A stretch of 64,000 nucleotides of DNA from Sarcomyxa edulis. Its lineage: Eukaryota > Basidiomycota > Agaricomycetes > Agaricales > Mycenaceae. The notes beneath the pieces were generated by a model that saw only the letters and a program-made list of their open reading frames with translations, had not been told where the DNA came from and did not search any database. The position numbers and the translations under genes were made by a program. The stretch spans positions 248,001-312,000 of the forward strand of contig QUOL01000003.1 in NCBI GenBank assembly GCA_009761415.1, in the 5' to 3' direction. Of the stretch, positions 22,899-33,367 are shown piece after piece; the stretch's first letter is position 1; each line of letters begins with the position of its first letter.

Positions 22899-23888
22899 TT
22901 AGTGCGAGAAAACGGGAAGATCGCAATCAGTACTCAGACAAGATTCAGAAGAGCTCAGTACGCCGCGTAAAAGAGTTGGAAAAGGACCACATACATAAGT
23001 TGATTTCCGTCTGGTTGATTGGGTCGTCTTCGTCCTATCCGAGCTCCCTGTGACCCTGTCCGATTCAGATTGATATTGCTCGACAGGATATGGCTCGGTT
23101 CGGCAACTCCAAGGTACGCGGCCATCCCACTCTTCCAGCGGTTTGATATGTGGTAAGTGAGGCCGTGGCAAGTAGTGAGGCCTTTCGAAATACGACTCAA
23201 TCTTCGCCCATGTGTGCCTCTGCCACGCTATCAAAGATCCATACTCGACGGCATAATCGTCGTTTATCTCACCCGTGTCATCACTACGTATCACCTTGCC
23301 GGACAAACCTTCCCTTTCGTCAACGATGAGCCATATATCGTTGTTGCGAACTCGCCATAACAAGATGGCAGCGACCCAATCAGGGGACATGCTGAATGAT
23401 TCAAGTTGGTCCACGGCGGACACCTGGGGAGGCATGCAACCTAGATAGTTTTCTCCTTCAAGTCTCTCGACGTGATCAGCAAGCTCTTCATCCGAGTTCG
23501 GGTCTTTCAGAATGCCGAAGCGTGAGTTGGTACTAGGCAATCCTGGCCAGCAGCAGCCGATGACAGCACGAGCAGGCCACTCGAGAATCCAGAGAGTGAA
23601 GTCCTCCGGAAGATATGGGTACTGCTCCAAAAGTGCGTTCAAGAACGCATGGCGATCGAAAGGACGAAGGTTGGCGAGTACCCATGGGCGAGTACGAAAG
23701 AAGAGGGGAGATTCAATCAGTTTCATGTAGAAGTCATAGAAAGTGCGACGATGTGAGGGGATGTCAGAGAGTGGTACTAATTGACGCCATCTCTGGCAGA
23801 CTCCCTGAGCTGCGATGAGAGTTTTGAGAGGAAGGTGTGGGTATATTTTCAGGAGCATTTCATTTGGGAGATCGGAAATTTGAGTCAT
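22899..23888 (-). CDS. F-box protein, 'WPARAV' family 1, copy B, 329 aa
   Basis: Single exon. The ATG at 23888 gives MTQISDLPNEMLLKIYPHLP, matching copy A. The frame stays open 30 nt further upstream but without an ATG. F-box (NEMLLKIY, LIAAQGVCQRWRQLV), then RTRPWVLANLRPFD, LPEDFTLWILEWPARAVIG, CCWPGLP, WVAAILLWRVRNNDIWLIVDE and LIAWQRHTWAKIE follow in the same order as copies A and C. Unlike them, it runs about 60 residues past the shared RVPWSCRTEPY end, adding a Ser/Thr/Arg-rich tail (RVTGSSDRTKTTQSTRRKS). This suggests loss of the ancestral stop. The promoter is shared-facing with copy C, which lies 282 bp away on the same strand. Confidence 0.85.
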   Translation of the reverse strand: MTQISDLPNEMLLKIYPHLPLKTLIAAQGVCQRWRQLVPLSDIPSHRRTFYDFYMKLIESPLFFRTRPWVLANLRPFDRHAFLNALLEQYPYLPEDFTLWILEWPARAVIGCCWPGLPSTNSRFGILKDPNSDEELADHVERLEGENYLGCMPPQVSAVDQLESFSMSPDWVAAILLWRVRNNDIWLIVDEREGLSGKVIRSDDTGEINDDYAVEYGSLIAWQRHTWAKIESYFERPHYLPRPHLPHIKPLEEWDGRVPWSCRTEPYPVEQYQSESDRVTGSSDRTKTTQSTRRKSTYVCGPFPTLLRGVLSSSESCLSTDCDLPVFSH

Positions 23889-24170
23889 GGGCACTAGATG
23901 GTCGAGGGATGGCCGCAACGTTGAAGCTGAAGTCGAATTGGCGCAACCAGTTCGACTTTCCGCTAAATACGGAGACCTGACTCCATATGACAGACCCTGA
24001 TGAAGTTTGCCTCTGCGAGCTCCTCGGCGTACCCATATTCACCATTATATGGACAGTGAGACGGAAAAATAGTCTATGTCTTGGCAATGAAGCGGAGATA
24101 ACATGAATCTACAGCATAGATGATAAGAAAGCTTATCGTAAGGTATAGAGCAAGCTACCATACATTGTAA

Positions 24171-25049
24171 TCAAGCCCGTTTTCTTGGTTCATCTCTCCG
24201 ACTCCAAGGCGTTCGACCATCCCATCCCTCAGTCTTTTGACGAGGATACATCAAAGGCAATCCTAGAGATAAAGGGCTTTCGAATTCCTGCTGAATGTTC
24301 GACCAGATATACTTCTGCCACTCCATCCAGCCCGACAGCTCAAGTTCGTATTCATCACCGATCATGCACGAGATACCGGTGTCCTTTACCTTCCCAAACA
24401 ACTCCTTCCTTTCGTCAACTACAAGCCACGTATCGCCACTGCAGTTTCGCCATAACAAGATTACAGCTACCCAATCAGGTACCCCACTGTATGAATGATC
24501 GGGCCGATTCAATACAGAGACCTGGGGAGGCATGCGACCCAGGAAGTTTTCTCCTTCAAGTATCTCGACGTTATCAGCAATATCCTCCTCTGAGTTAGGG
24601 TCTACTGGGATACCACGCCGCACGTCTTGGCTGGGCAAACCAGGCCAGCAGCAACCGATGACAGCACGAGCAGGCCACTCGAGAATCCAAAGAGTGAATT
24701 CCTCCGGAAGATGTGGGTATTGCTCCAGAACAGCGTTCAAGAACGCCTGGCGATCAAAAGAACGGAGGTTGGCGAGTACCCATGGGCGAGTACGAAAGAA
24801 GAGGGGAGATTCAATCAGTTTCATGTAGAAATCATAGTAAGTGCGACGATGTGAGGGGATGTCAGAGAGTGGTACTAATTGACGCCATTTCTGGCAGACT
24901 CCTTGAGCTGCGATGAGACCTTTGAGAGGCAGATGTGGGTATATCTGGAGCAGCAGTTCATTTGAAAGATCAGGAAAGTTGACCTCGCGAAACATGCAGC
25001 GAGACTGGTCCAGTGACAGGCGATGTACAGACACATCGGAAATATTCAT
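24171..25049 (-). CDS. F-box protein, 'WPARAV' family 1, copy C, 292 aa
   Basis: Single exon starting at the ATG of 25049. It carries about 25 extra N-terminal residues (MNISDVSVHRLSLDQSRCMF) before the F-box FPDLSNELLLQIYPHLPLKG. The family segments RTRPWVLANLRSFD, LPEEFTLWILEWPARAVIG, CCWPGLP, WVAVILLWRNCSGDTWLVVDE and WMEWQKYIWSNIQ are all intact, and it ends WSRRDEPRKRA like copy A. Its nucleotide sequence is very close to copy B over the first 350 coding bases, indicating recent duplication or gene conversion. It is divergent from the family-2 copy at 25336, with 286 bp between starts. SCF substrate receptor by family; target unknown. Confidence 0.85.
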   Translation of the reverse strand: MNISDVSVHRLSLDQSRCMFREVNFPDLSNELLLQIYPHLPLKGLIAAQGVCQKWRQLVPLSDIPSHRRTYYDFYMKLIESPLFFRTRPWVLANLRSFDRQAFLNAVLEQYPHLPEEFTLWILEWPARAVIGCCWPGLPSQDVRRGIPVDPNSEEDIADNVEILEGENFLGRMPPQVSVLNRPDHSYSGVPDWVAVILLWRNCSGDTWLVVDERKELFGKVKDTGISCMIGDEYELELSGWMEWQKYIWSNIQQEFESPLSLGLPLMYPRQKTEGWDGRTPWSRRDEPRKRA

Positions 25050-25335
25050 ACACTACTCGGAGGATTGAGGTTGGTGCTATTTTTTTCAGAAGCCTTTGCC
25101 GAACCCAGTGAGTCAACTAGTCACGTTCGACTCGGATCTTTGCTCAATCTTTGACTTCGATTGAACGCTTCTCGAACGACCAACGCTCGACTAGGATAGT
25201 CATCGTCGGAATCTTGACTTCAAGAAGTCATCACCTCCACAAGACCACGATTTTCACCTAGCGGTAGCTTTGCAGCCTCAGGGAGTCCGAATGTTACCTG
25301 TCAGACGAATCTACTAGCCCGGTCGTCTACTCACC

Positions 25336-26959
25336 ATGGTCTACCTTCCACCTGAAATCTGGCTTTACATTGCCAAATATATTCCTCCATATGGACTGGT
25401 GAACATGATTGACTTGAACAGCGCTCTCCTCGGAGCTGCAATGAACGAACGTTACCGACCGTCCTTTAACAGTGATCCATTCGTCGCCAGACGGGTCCGC
25501 TCCATCTATATCTCGCCTTTCACCGTAGAAGCTCTTCTCAGACTGGGTACACGTCTACCTTTTGCTCAGGTAGGCTCTATGTTGTTTTATTCTCAAGAGA
25601 ATTATTCAAAGGACGCCTCTACTAAAGATTAGAAACGAAATGGCCAACCCCTTGTAATCCCGGAGGAGCAAACCACATTCCGACTTAGAAGACTCATCCG
25701 ACCGTGACAGAAATAATACGTTCTGTTATAGGTTCCAAAGAAGGCTTATCCAGCGTGACGGAGTACAAGTTCTTATTCTCCCGTACTCATCCGCATCGTC
25801 AGGATCACTTATCTCGGACTTTCGGCACTGTAGGGTGGTCAATGTTTGGCCAGAACTTGTGGAAACTATCCATTTCTTGTCCACTGGATCAAATTTCGGC
25901 CATACTTCCTCTAGACACCCAACTCCGAAATCTGCAGGATCTATCTATAATCTGCATGCTGTATCAGGGTACCGATCATGCGAGCTCCCACTTTAAAAGG
26001 CTCGCTTGTTTCGTCAATGGCCTCGAATCTCTCGAATCTCTCGGACTGGATGTGGTAGACTATCCCCATCCACCATCTGACATATCCCACTTCTTCGATG
26101 CCCTTCGATCCTTTCCTCGGCGCAATCTTAGGATTCGGTTTCGTTTCGAGGGACTCGCAGACCCATCCAAACTTTCCCGTTTCATCAATCAGCATCGACA
26201 CACCCTCCAGCATCTTGAGTTACTTCCTGATCGTCTTTCTTGGACCCAAGAGTCCCTTGTCAACGAATGGGTCCTCCAGATGCTCTCACATATTCTTCCC
26301 TCTAATATGTTGTCTCTCGAGCTGGACATCCAATGCCTTCATACAGCTTCCATAATACATTGTATCCAGCCGTTCTCGAATACTCTGACATCGCTCGTGC
26401 TCACTGGTACGCCATACCTTACATACGGAGAAGTCGAAGCCATAGTCTCTGCCTTTTCCCACCGTGCATCATGCTTGGTATCAAAGATTTCAACACGATT
26501 CCTCGATCTTCTTTCACGGGCGCTACCCTCATTGGAGAAGCTCTGTATCACGCTCGATAACGCGGTGAGAGGCGCGAACCCCGTTCGTTGATATCGATGT
26601 TGTATATCTGATACCGTATACACTGGCAGGAAGTAGTAACGTGGTCTCTTTCAACTCACGAACCGGTTTTCACCGGGTAGGAAAAACCTGACCAGTCTCT
26701 AATGATGCACCTTGCACGACATCGCATACCAACGATTCGTACGTTCGATAAAAACGATAAAAACCTCTACTGGAAAAACCAGTGTGGTTGCGAGATCATC
26801 ACAGTCGATGTGGTACGCTCGGTGGCGGGGAACGACTCGGAGCCGGATGATTCACGGTTCCTTCAGTTCCAGTCAACACCGTTTGCGTGCACTCGTCATT
26901 CTTTGATGATATCCCCTGCGTCCTTCAACCCTCCTTCCTTCAATCATATCGAGTATTAG
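25336..26959 (+). pseudogene. Damaged F-box/leucine-rich gene (family 2, copy 2)
   Basis: It opens MVYLPPEIWLYIAKYIPPYG with a good F-box but lacks the following 24 or so codons of the intact copy at 38708-40521. After ERYR the frame runs through CCGTCCTTTAACAG, which corresponds to the 3' end of the intact gene's first intron, and continues DPFVARRVRSI. A 119-nt stretch (25570-25688, GTAGGC to CTTAG) containing stops can be removed as an intron in phase, giving a possible 378-aa product (25336-25569 plus 25689-26591). Near 26466-26505 two compensating small indels shift the frame: the sequence still encodes MLGIKDFNT in another frame. The last exon (26702-26959, RHRIPTIRTFDKN to PPSFNHIEY) survives but is cut off by stops. 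Possibly still transcribed as a truncated protein. Confidence 0.65.
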
Positions 26960-27144
26960 CAGTGTGTGCATTTGTGGAAGTCATACCAACGATTCATACG
27001 TTCCATGAAAACATGTTCAGGTGGACGTGAAATCATCACAATCAATCGTGGTTCGCTCGATGGTGGCGCTGGGGGTTGGAGAGGAGACGCGTTCGGGTGA
27101 TCTACGGTTTAGACGTTTTCAAGTGACACCGTTTGCGTGCACTC
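26725..27144 (+). repeat. Duplicated fragment of the F-box family-2 last exon
   Basis: The end of the last exon (26725-26894) is followed by a second, more diverged copy (26982-27144). Both share CATACCAACGATTC near the start, GAAATCATCACA-like sequence in the middle and the identical ACACCGTTTGCGTGCACTC at the end. The second copy has no open frame. Confidence 0.75.
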
Positions 27145-27396
27145 CGAGTCGTAGCTCCTTAATCGAAGCAGATAAACAATTCATTGGACCGTCGTGCTTT
27201 GAAGAATGCCTACATCGAAATATCTACGGTAACAGTCTCTCCGTCCTTCACCCATATACGTTTATAATAAAAATGATAACCCGTATGGACGTTTGTCTGT
27301 AATCGTCTCTGAAACTCACATCTTGCCATACTATACCGAATTCGAACAACCCAGGACAACTTGAAGTTCCAAGACCGAGACCGACAGAAAAATATA

Positions 27397-28993
27397 AGGG
27401 CCTGCACGGCTGCCCGGTCTAGCTAAGCCGGCTCTGCCAAAATTGAAGCTTACGCTCCAGAATCTAAGCTTGGGCCCCAATCTCATTGAAGCGGAGTTTA
27501 GTCGGTGTTCGGTTGCCATCACGCCAACTGCGGGAGTGACAGAGGCTGAATGCCGGTAACAACCAGACACGCGCTAACTCTGGTGTCGTCGCTGTCCCGC
27601 CTTGATCCCGCCGCAAAGTACGATACTCAGCTGAAGATTGGCTCGATCCAATTAAATTATTTGAACTCTATGTAACCTCGTCCCTTCGGTTACTACATAC
27701 ATCGGAGTTCGGAACTACTGTTTGCCTCCGTTTACTAAATACTTCCGTCGCCCGCTCGTACCGAACTCTCTTACCTCTTACCACCACTGTACCTCTACAC
27801 ATAGTTACCCAATCACTTGTCCTGTTTATCTGTCGTCCCCCTCTTCATAAGTGTCGACACGTGTACGTGTCTTCCACTCTACTAGAATTATCTTAAAATA
27901 CATACAGGTTGACTCCAAAGAAGACCGCCAAAATCGGGTGAGAAACGAATGAGAACTTTGAGTTCGCTGTGGCTAACGGCGACGAGCAAGTCCAAGGGGG
28001 ACGCATCCCAAGAATCTCGCACCTGAGGTTGTTTTTCGCGTTTAAGGTCTCGATGAGCCCCCCCTCCCCCCCCCCCTCCTTCCAAATCCGGTAATACTTA
28101 CTATATATGGAAGGACCCTCTCCACCTAGATCTCGCACGATTTTGCAACGATTTTGTCTTGGTTTTGTCCAGCCAACCTTTTGTGCATCCTGATATCTTT
28201 GTATAATGCTATGAGACACCTGAACCTTCAAGTTCTGACTCTGCAAAATTTTGAGGACTGTAATGCTTCACTTTGGCTTCACTAATGCACCTAATATTAC
28301 ACCATTCAGAATTTGCGACTGGATAGGTCAAACAAGAGGGCTTGAGACTGAAGTACATGTATCGAATAATTGGTACCGACTTCAGTCTTCAGTCTCGATG
28401 TATTGTTGGGGTGAATATTTTGTTCTTTGGTTCTCAGGGGAATGTCAATTGTACCCCACTGGCTAACACACATTTAAATAGATTTAAATTGCGATAAGTA
28501 CGGGTCATATACGGGTAGAGGAGGAGGAAGGTATTTCCATTCTTTCTCGAAATCTGAGGGTGAGAACTTTTGATTAGATTAGATCATATAGTCACGTGTA
28601 TCCCTCTTGGGCCTTTGGCCCAACTTTGGCTTCTCAGTTGCGTTCGGGACATTTTTGGGGGATCTGGAGCTCTTTGGATGTCTTTTAAGTGCTCTGAAGC
28701 TGAAACATAGCCTAAATACATCCTCCAGAACATGCATGTAAGTTCGTGTATAAGGCTCTCAGACCCCCCCCCACCCCCGGTGCCGGCAATTGCCGATGCG
28801 TCCCCCTTGAGCAAGTCGTAATCGACAATGCCAGCTTATCAATCGGTTTGATCCCCGACGGATGAACGGGCTGTGACTTGGTAGTGACTGTCTGTGACTG
28901 ATGTGACTTGTTTCCTCCGGCACCGTCTCGGCTTGAAGTCAAGCTAAGCTAAGCGTCCCTGGCTTAGCTAGACCGGGCAGCCGTGCAGGCCCT
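27397..28993. mobile_element. Non-coding element with perfect 33-bp terminal inverted repeats
   Basis: The 33 bases at 27397-27429 (beginning AGGGCCTGCACGGCTGCC) are the exact reverse complement of 28961-28993. Inside the 1597 bp there is no ORF above 120 codons and no transposase motif. The GC-rich ends with GGCC/GCCCGG words recall hAT-superfamily termini, which is an inference. The flanks (AAAATATA on the left, AAATTCTG on the right) do not give a clean 8-bp target duplication, so the insertion is either old or of another type. The interior carries two poly-C runs (about 28060-28078 and 28763-28779) and an imperfect hairpin around 28342-28400 (TTGAGACTGAAG / CTTCAGTCTC). Most likely a non-autonomous DNA transposon. 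Confidence 0.7.
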
Positions 28994-31586
28994 AAATTCT
29001 GGATTTCTGGATTCTAAGTAAGTACAAAGCTATGTATTTCGTTCTCCTCTTCTGTATATATAATCCTACAAACCCTGCGCGCGCATAGTAGATAGTTGGT
29101 TGGTTAGTAGTTAGTTAGTTCCGTCTGTGGTGTTTTCTTTCCGGTTGGTAGCAAATATAGGTGAGAGGAAGCGAGGAAGAAAGCGAGGAAGAGAAGAGAA
29201 GAACAAAGAGAAAGGGAGAAGAGAAGAGAAGAGACAAAGAAGAAAAATAAATCTATGTGCCCAAAAAAACAAAACCAGAAAAAACCAAAGATACAGAAAG
29301 AAAAAGAAGAACGCATGGACGAGCCTTGGAGGTCTAGAAAGAAGACGATAGATCCCTCCGTACCGACCGTGTGGATGCCAAGTCGAAGGAAGGAAGGATG
29401 GAAAGAATTTGGAGGATAGCGAGGTTCACGCTGCAGCCTGCAGGAGGGACCGTGCAACTGAACTGCTCTCTTCGGCCATCTAATCCGACCTTTCATTCCA
29501 TTTTCCCATCCTTCCCCGTCTACCCGATATTTGACCGAACCACCACCGACCGGTCCAAAGACCCTGATTGATACAACTCCGAAACCCCTGATTCAGGAAA
29601 GAGGGTTGTGTTCGCAACGAGTTTGTCCAGCCTCCCTCCGTCTTCCCCGTCCGACGTCCAGCGTCAGACTTCAAGGTCGAGGTCGAGGAATGGTCTCGAC
29701 CTCCCCATAGAGGGAGGAAGGCATCTCACCTGGATACACGTACACGTATCCCCACTTGAGTGATTGGTTGATTGATTGGTTAGTTGGGCGGTCATCCGTG
29801 CGATTGGCTGATCGGTTGGTCGTTCCGCTGTCCAGGCGTGTCACGATACAACCAACACGTCCCGTCCCCGTGGAAGTAAACATGTCCTAGTCCTGAATTC
29901 GAATTCGGAAACCTCCATTCGAAGACATCAAAATTCGAGGGTTCGAGGGTTCGGGGGTTCGGGAATCCAGGCACAGCCCACTAGCCACATCACCCACACC
30001 CAAAAGTCCAATCGATGCGATAATTGACGAGATGGTGAGCGCGTTGTCGTCGTCTTCTAACCGGTAGAAAGCGCTGACATTGACAACGCGTCGTCATCAC
30101 CCCATCATCATCCCAAACCCCGTCCCTGTCCCCGTCCCGAAGTCCAGTCCAATAATATCCCAGTATCCCAAGATCCCAATGTCCCAATATAAAAAAAAGT
30201 AACGCGTCCCGCGATCCCATGCTGATGCGGCTACAAAGCGGCTGAGGAAGACCAGAAGTAGAAATAGACATGGAAAATGAGCGTGTGGAAGTTGGATTGG
30301 ATTGCGCGTCGCAGTCTATGCGTGGCGTGTGGTGTGGTGTGAGTGGCTTCTTTAGAGCGTCGTGTGAGCGCGAGTGGGTGGCTTCTCTGTACTGGTACTA
30401 CCAGAGCGTGTCGTCGTCGTGTGTGTGTGTATGTATAATCGTGCCACTGGCAGCGCGTTATCGTTATGAATGTCGTCCAGCGCGTAATAGTCATATCTCG
30501 TAGACGTGAGATCGTTGTAACATGAGGGTCATCAAGACGCGCGTGTGTTTGTGTCAGGTCATCAAGACGTGTGTGTGTAGATGTCAGAAAACGTCAGGGA
30601 ACGTCGGAAAGCGACGGAAACAGAAACGGAGATGATCGCGGATCGTTTCGTTTCGTTTCAGCGATGTGTTATGATTATTGGTATTCCTGGCGCGAGCGCG
30701 AGCGTGAGCATGGGTGAGATTGGGAACGGGATGGGAATGGACAGGGGTTGGGATTGGGATTGGGTTAAGATGGGTCGCCTCTAGGGCGTACAAGGGGTCA
30801 GGACTGGGGTTGGACGGTCTTGATTCGACGGGCGGGGAATTCAATAGTATAGTATAGTATCGGGGTCGGGGATCCTTCTTCTTCTTCTTCGGCATAGCAT
30901 AGCATACAAGCTCAACTAAGAGCTCTCGGGAGGGTACCTACAAACCACACCACAAGCATCGATCAATCAATAACCACAATACCCATACTAAAACACAGTA
31001 AAAAGAGACGCACCTATCATCTCCTTTCTTCGAAAGAGAGAGAAATCCCGAGGGTCGTCCATGGATTAAGATTACAAGAGGTCGAGGTGAAGGTCAAGCG
31101 CCAAGCGCCAAAAACAAAGAAAACAACGGAAAGGGAAAGGGAAAGGGGGGAAAGGCAAAGGGGGACGGGGAGGAGAAAGCGCGTATGTACGTACGTATGT
31201 ATATATCTACAAAAACAAAAACAGTAACAATAGTGGTATCAGGAGCAGTGACAGTGAAAGCGAGAGGAGGGCGGGATGATGCACGATGCATGTTGAGTTT
31301 TGAGTTTGGGTTTATGGAGGAAGGGGAGGACGAGGGAGGAGGTGATGAGGATGAGGAGAGGAAGGAGGAAGAGGAATGAGGGAGGAATTAGGTTATACTG
31401 AAACAACAACAATAACAACACAACACGATTGAAACTGACGAGGAATGAGAATGAGACAGGAAAGGCGAGTTTGAATATTAACGACGTCGATCTTGAGAAT
31501 GGTGGGTGGTGATACAAAAACACAAAAACAAAACACACACATCCCACACCACACCACCCCTCCCCTCCCCTCCCTCCCCTCCCTAC
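28994..31586. other. Gene-poor low-complexity region
   Basis: About 2.6 kb without a supported gene. It holds a purine tract (29160-29310), a 30-bp tandem pair around 30530-30590 (units beginning GTCATCAAGACG), short microsatellites (ATAGT at about 30845-30860, CTT at about 30873-30890), and another purine/GGGAAA tract at 31125-31180. ORFs here are products of composition bias. Confidence 0.5.
29160..29310 (+). repeat. Polypurine tract
   Basis: About 150 bases that are almost all A and G on the + strand (GAGGAAG, GAAGAGAAG and related units). Such mirror-rich purine tracts can form triplex (H-DNA) or R-loops. No coding meaning is inferred. Confidence 0.8.
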
Positions 31587-33367
31587 TCACTCAGACCTAA
31601 CACCCCCCTCCCCCCCCTCCTCATCCCCCTCCCCCTCCCCATCACCAACCCACCCCCACACCCTCAACACCTTGCCCAGCCCCCACCTCTTCTTCAAGTT
31701 CCCTCCACCCCCATTTCCATCCCTCTCAAACTCCCCCTGTCCGTGCGCAGAATTAGAGGAGGGAGAGGAGGAGGACGGAGACGGAGAGGGAGAAGGCGGC
31801 CCACCGAGTCCCTCAACAGCCGCGAAGGAGACGTACCCTTCTATGGCGCGGCATCGGGCGCTGGCTGTGCGGGCGTTGAATGGGGGTTTCGTGCTTGGGG
31901 GAGGTTGTGGGTGGTTTGGGTTTATATTCTGAGGATGGTTGGGGTGTGGTTGTGACGATGATTGTGATGAGGGATGAATTGACGAGGGATGATATGCTTG
32001 CCCGTGAGAGTCAAAGTGTTGCACCCTCGGAACATACAAAGGCTCGATAGGCGGCAGTGGTAGCGACGAAGTCGACGGGGCAGGTGAATGCGTATGCGTA
32101 GACGACGAAGGAGGAGACGATCGTTTGTTGGTACGATGGGAGGAGGACGGCGACGCAGGAACAGGCACTAGCGCTGGCATTTGAGCTTGAACGCGCGTAG
32201 GTGGTGTTGGCGGTGGTGTCGGTAGTTTCCCACCATTCGGAGACGGGGTGGTGCCTTTGGTCTCGTCGTATACGTACGCGAATTCGGGTACCGGCAACGG
32301 TACCGGCTCGGTTTTGCTCCTCGTACGTCTGTGGTTACGATCATGGGTGTTATGCGGTGGGTGTGGGGGTCGTTTTTCGATGTCGGTCTATAACGTTAAG
32401 GGCGACAAGCGAAGCATAAGGATATCTGTGGACATAGAATGAAATGAAAGCCACGTACCTCCCGATCACCGCCCACACCCACACCCAACCCGACACCCAT
32501 ACTACTCCAAAACCCATTCCCGTTCCCATCAACGCTCCTCCTCCTCGAGCCCTGTGCATCACAAATACTAGTACTAGTGCTGGCGCTCGTAGCCCCACAA
32601 TCCCTCAAAACCCTCTCCAACCGCGCGCGCAAGACCTGTTCGTGGGGCGTCATAGGCAAAGGGAGGGGCGGTGGTGATGGCGTCCGTGTGGGAGAGGGTG
32701 AGGGGGATCGGTAGGTGTATGTGCTATGGTTGTAGTTTTGGTTGCGGTGGTAGGAAGAACGAGACGCCTTCCCGGGATGCCCAGGGGAAGTCTGCGAACG
32801 CACGAGGCCTAGGGGGGTTGGCATTCTAGGTCTTTGCTGTTGCTGTTGTTGTTGTTGTTGTTGTTGTTTTGGTGGGGTGTGTGGGGTGGTGGTGGTGGTG
32901 AAACGACGAGGGGAAGGGGAAGTCGGCGTGCTATAGCTGTTGATGTAATGTGTGTGCATATGCCCGGTGTTAGTAAGAGCAGCGTTACTATTAGACGCGC
33001 GGGATGGGGAATTGTGCGTTGTTGATCGGGACGGGGTAGCGGTTGGTAACCGGGAAGGGGAAGTACCAGTGGTAGTACTAGCTGAATGGGAATGGGAATG
33101 ACTATGTCGAACACGAGATGGCGTTGCGTGGGCAGCGATGGCGCTACGAAAGAGAAAAGACCCAGGAACGAGTTCGAGCTCGTCGTGGTCGTCGTCTGTG
33201 TCGTAGTCCGAGTCTGAGCTGGGTACCAAGGCTAGTGTACGCAGTGCTGGGGACGGCGACGGGGTGAATGAGGAAGTGTGAAGGGGCGAGGAGGGGATAG
33301 AGGCGTCACGGAGGAGAGTATCTCTGAGGAGCTGTTCGCTTCGTGAGGGTACCGGTGGTGATTGCAT
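31587..33367 (-). CDS. Low-complexity Ser/Pro-rich protein with poly-Q, two exons, 569 aa
   Basis: Exon 1 is 33367-32459 and exon 2 is 32387-31587. The 71-nt intron (donor GTACGT, acceptor TTATAG) is phase 0. The start is a true ATG (MQSPPVPSRSEQLLRDTLLR). Ordered-looking islands are SFLFRSAIAAHATPSRV, PMTPHEQVLRARLERVLRDC and, near the end, ARCRAIEGYVSFAAVEGLGG and KKRWGLGKVLRVWGW. Between them are Ser/Thr/Pro-rich stretches, HSHSHSHS and a run of eleven or more glutamines encoded by CAA/CAG repeats. These islands look like conserved anchors of an agaric hypothetical protein, but no function can be assigned. Codon use is strongly biased by the surrounding simple sequence. Confidence 0.75.
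32836..32872 (-). repeat. CAA/CAG trinucleotide repeat encoding poly-Q
   Basis: A GTT/GCT array on the + strand translates as a run of at least eleven Gln on the minus strand, inside the low-complexity gene. Such arrays vary in length between strains. Confidence 0.85.

Noticed and set aside
23512..24916. Similar plus-strand ORFs antisense to F-box copies B and C (and A).
   Set aside because: Their similarity follows from the sense paralogy; no independent start context or motif.
29104..29496. 130-codon minus-strand ORF rich in Phe/Leu/Ser resembling a membrane protein.
   Set aside because: It is the complement of the purine tract, so hydrophobicity is a composition artefact.
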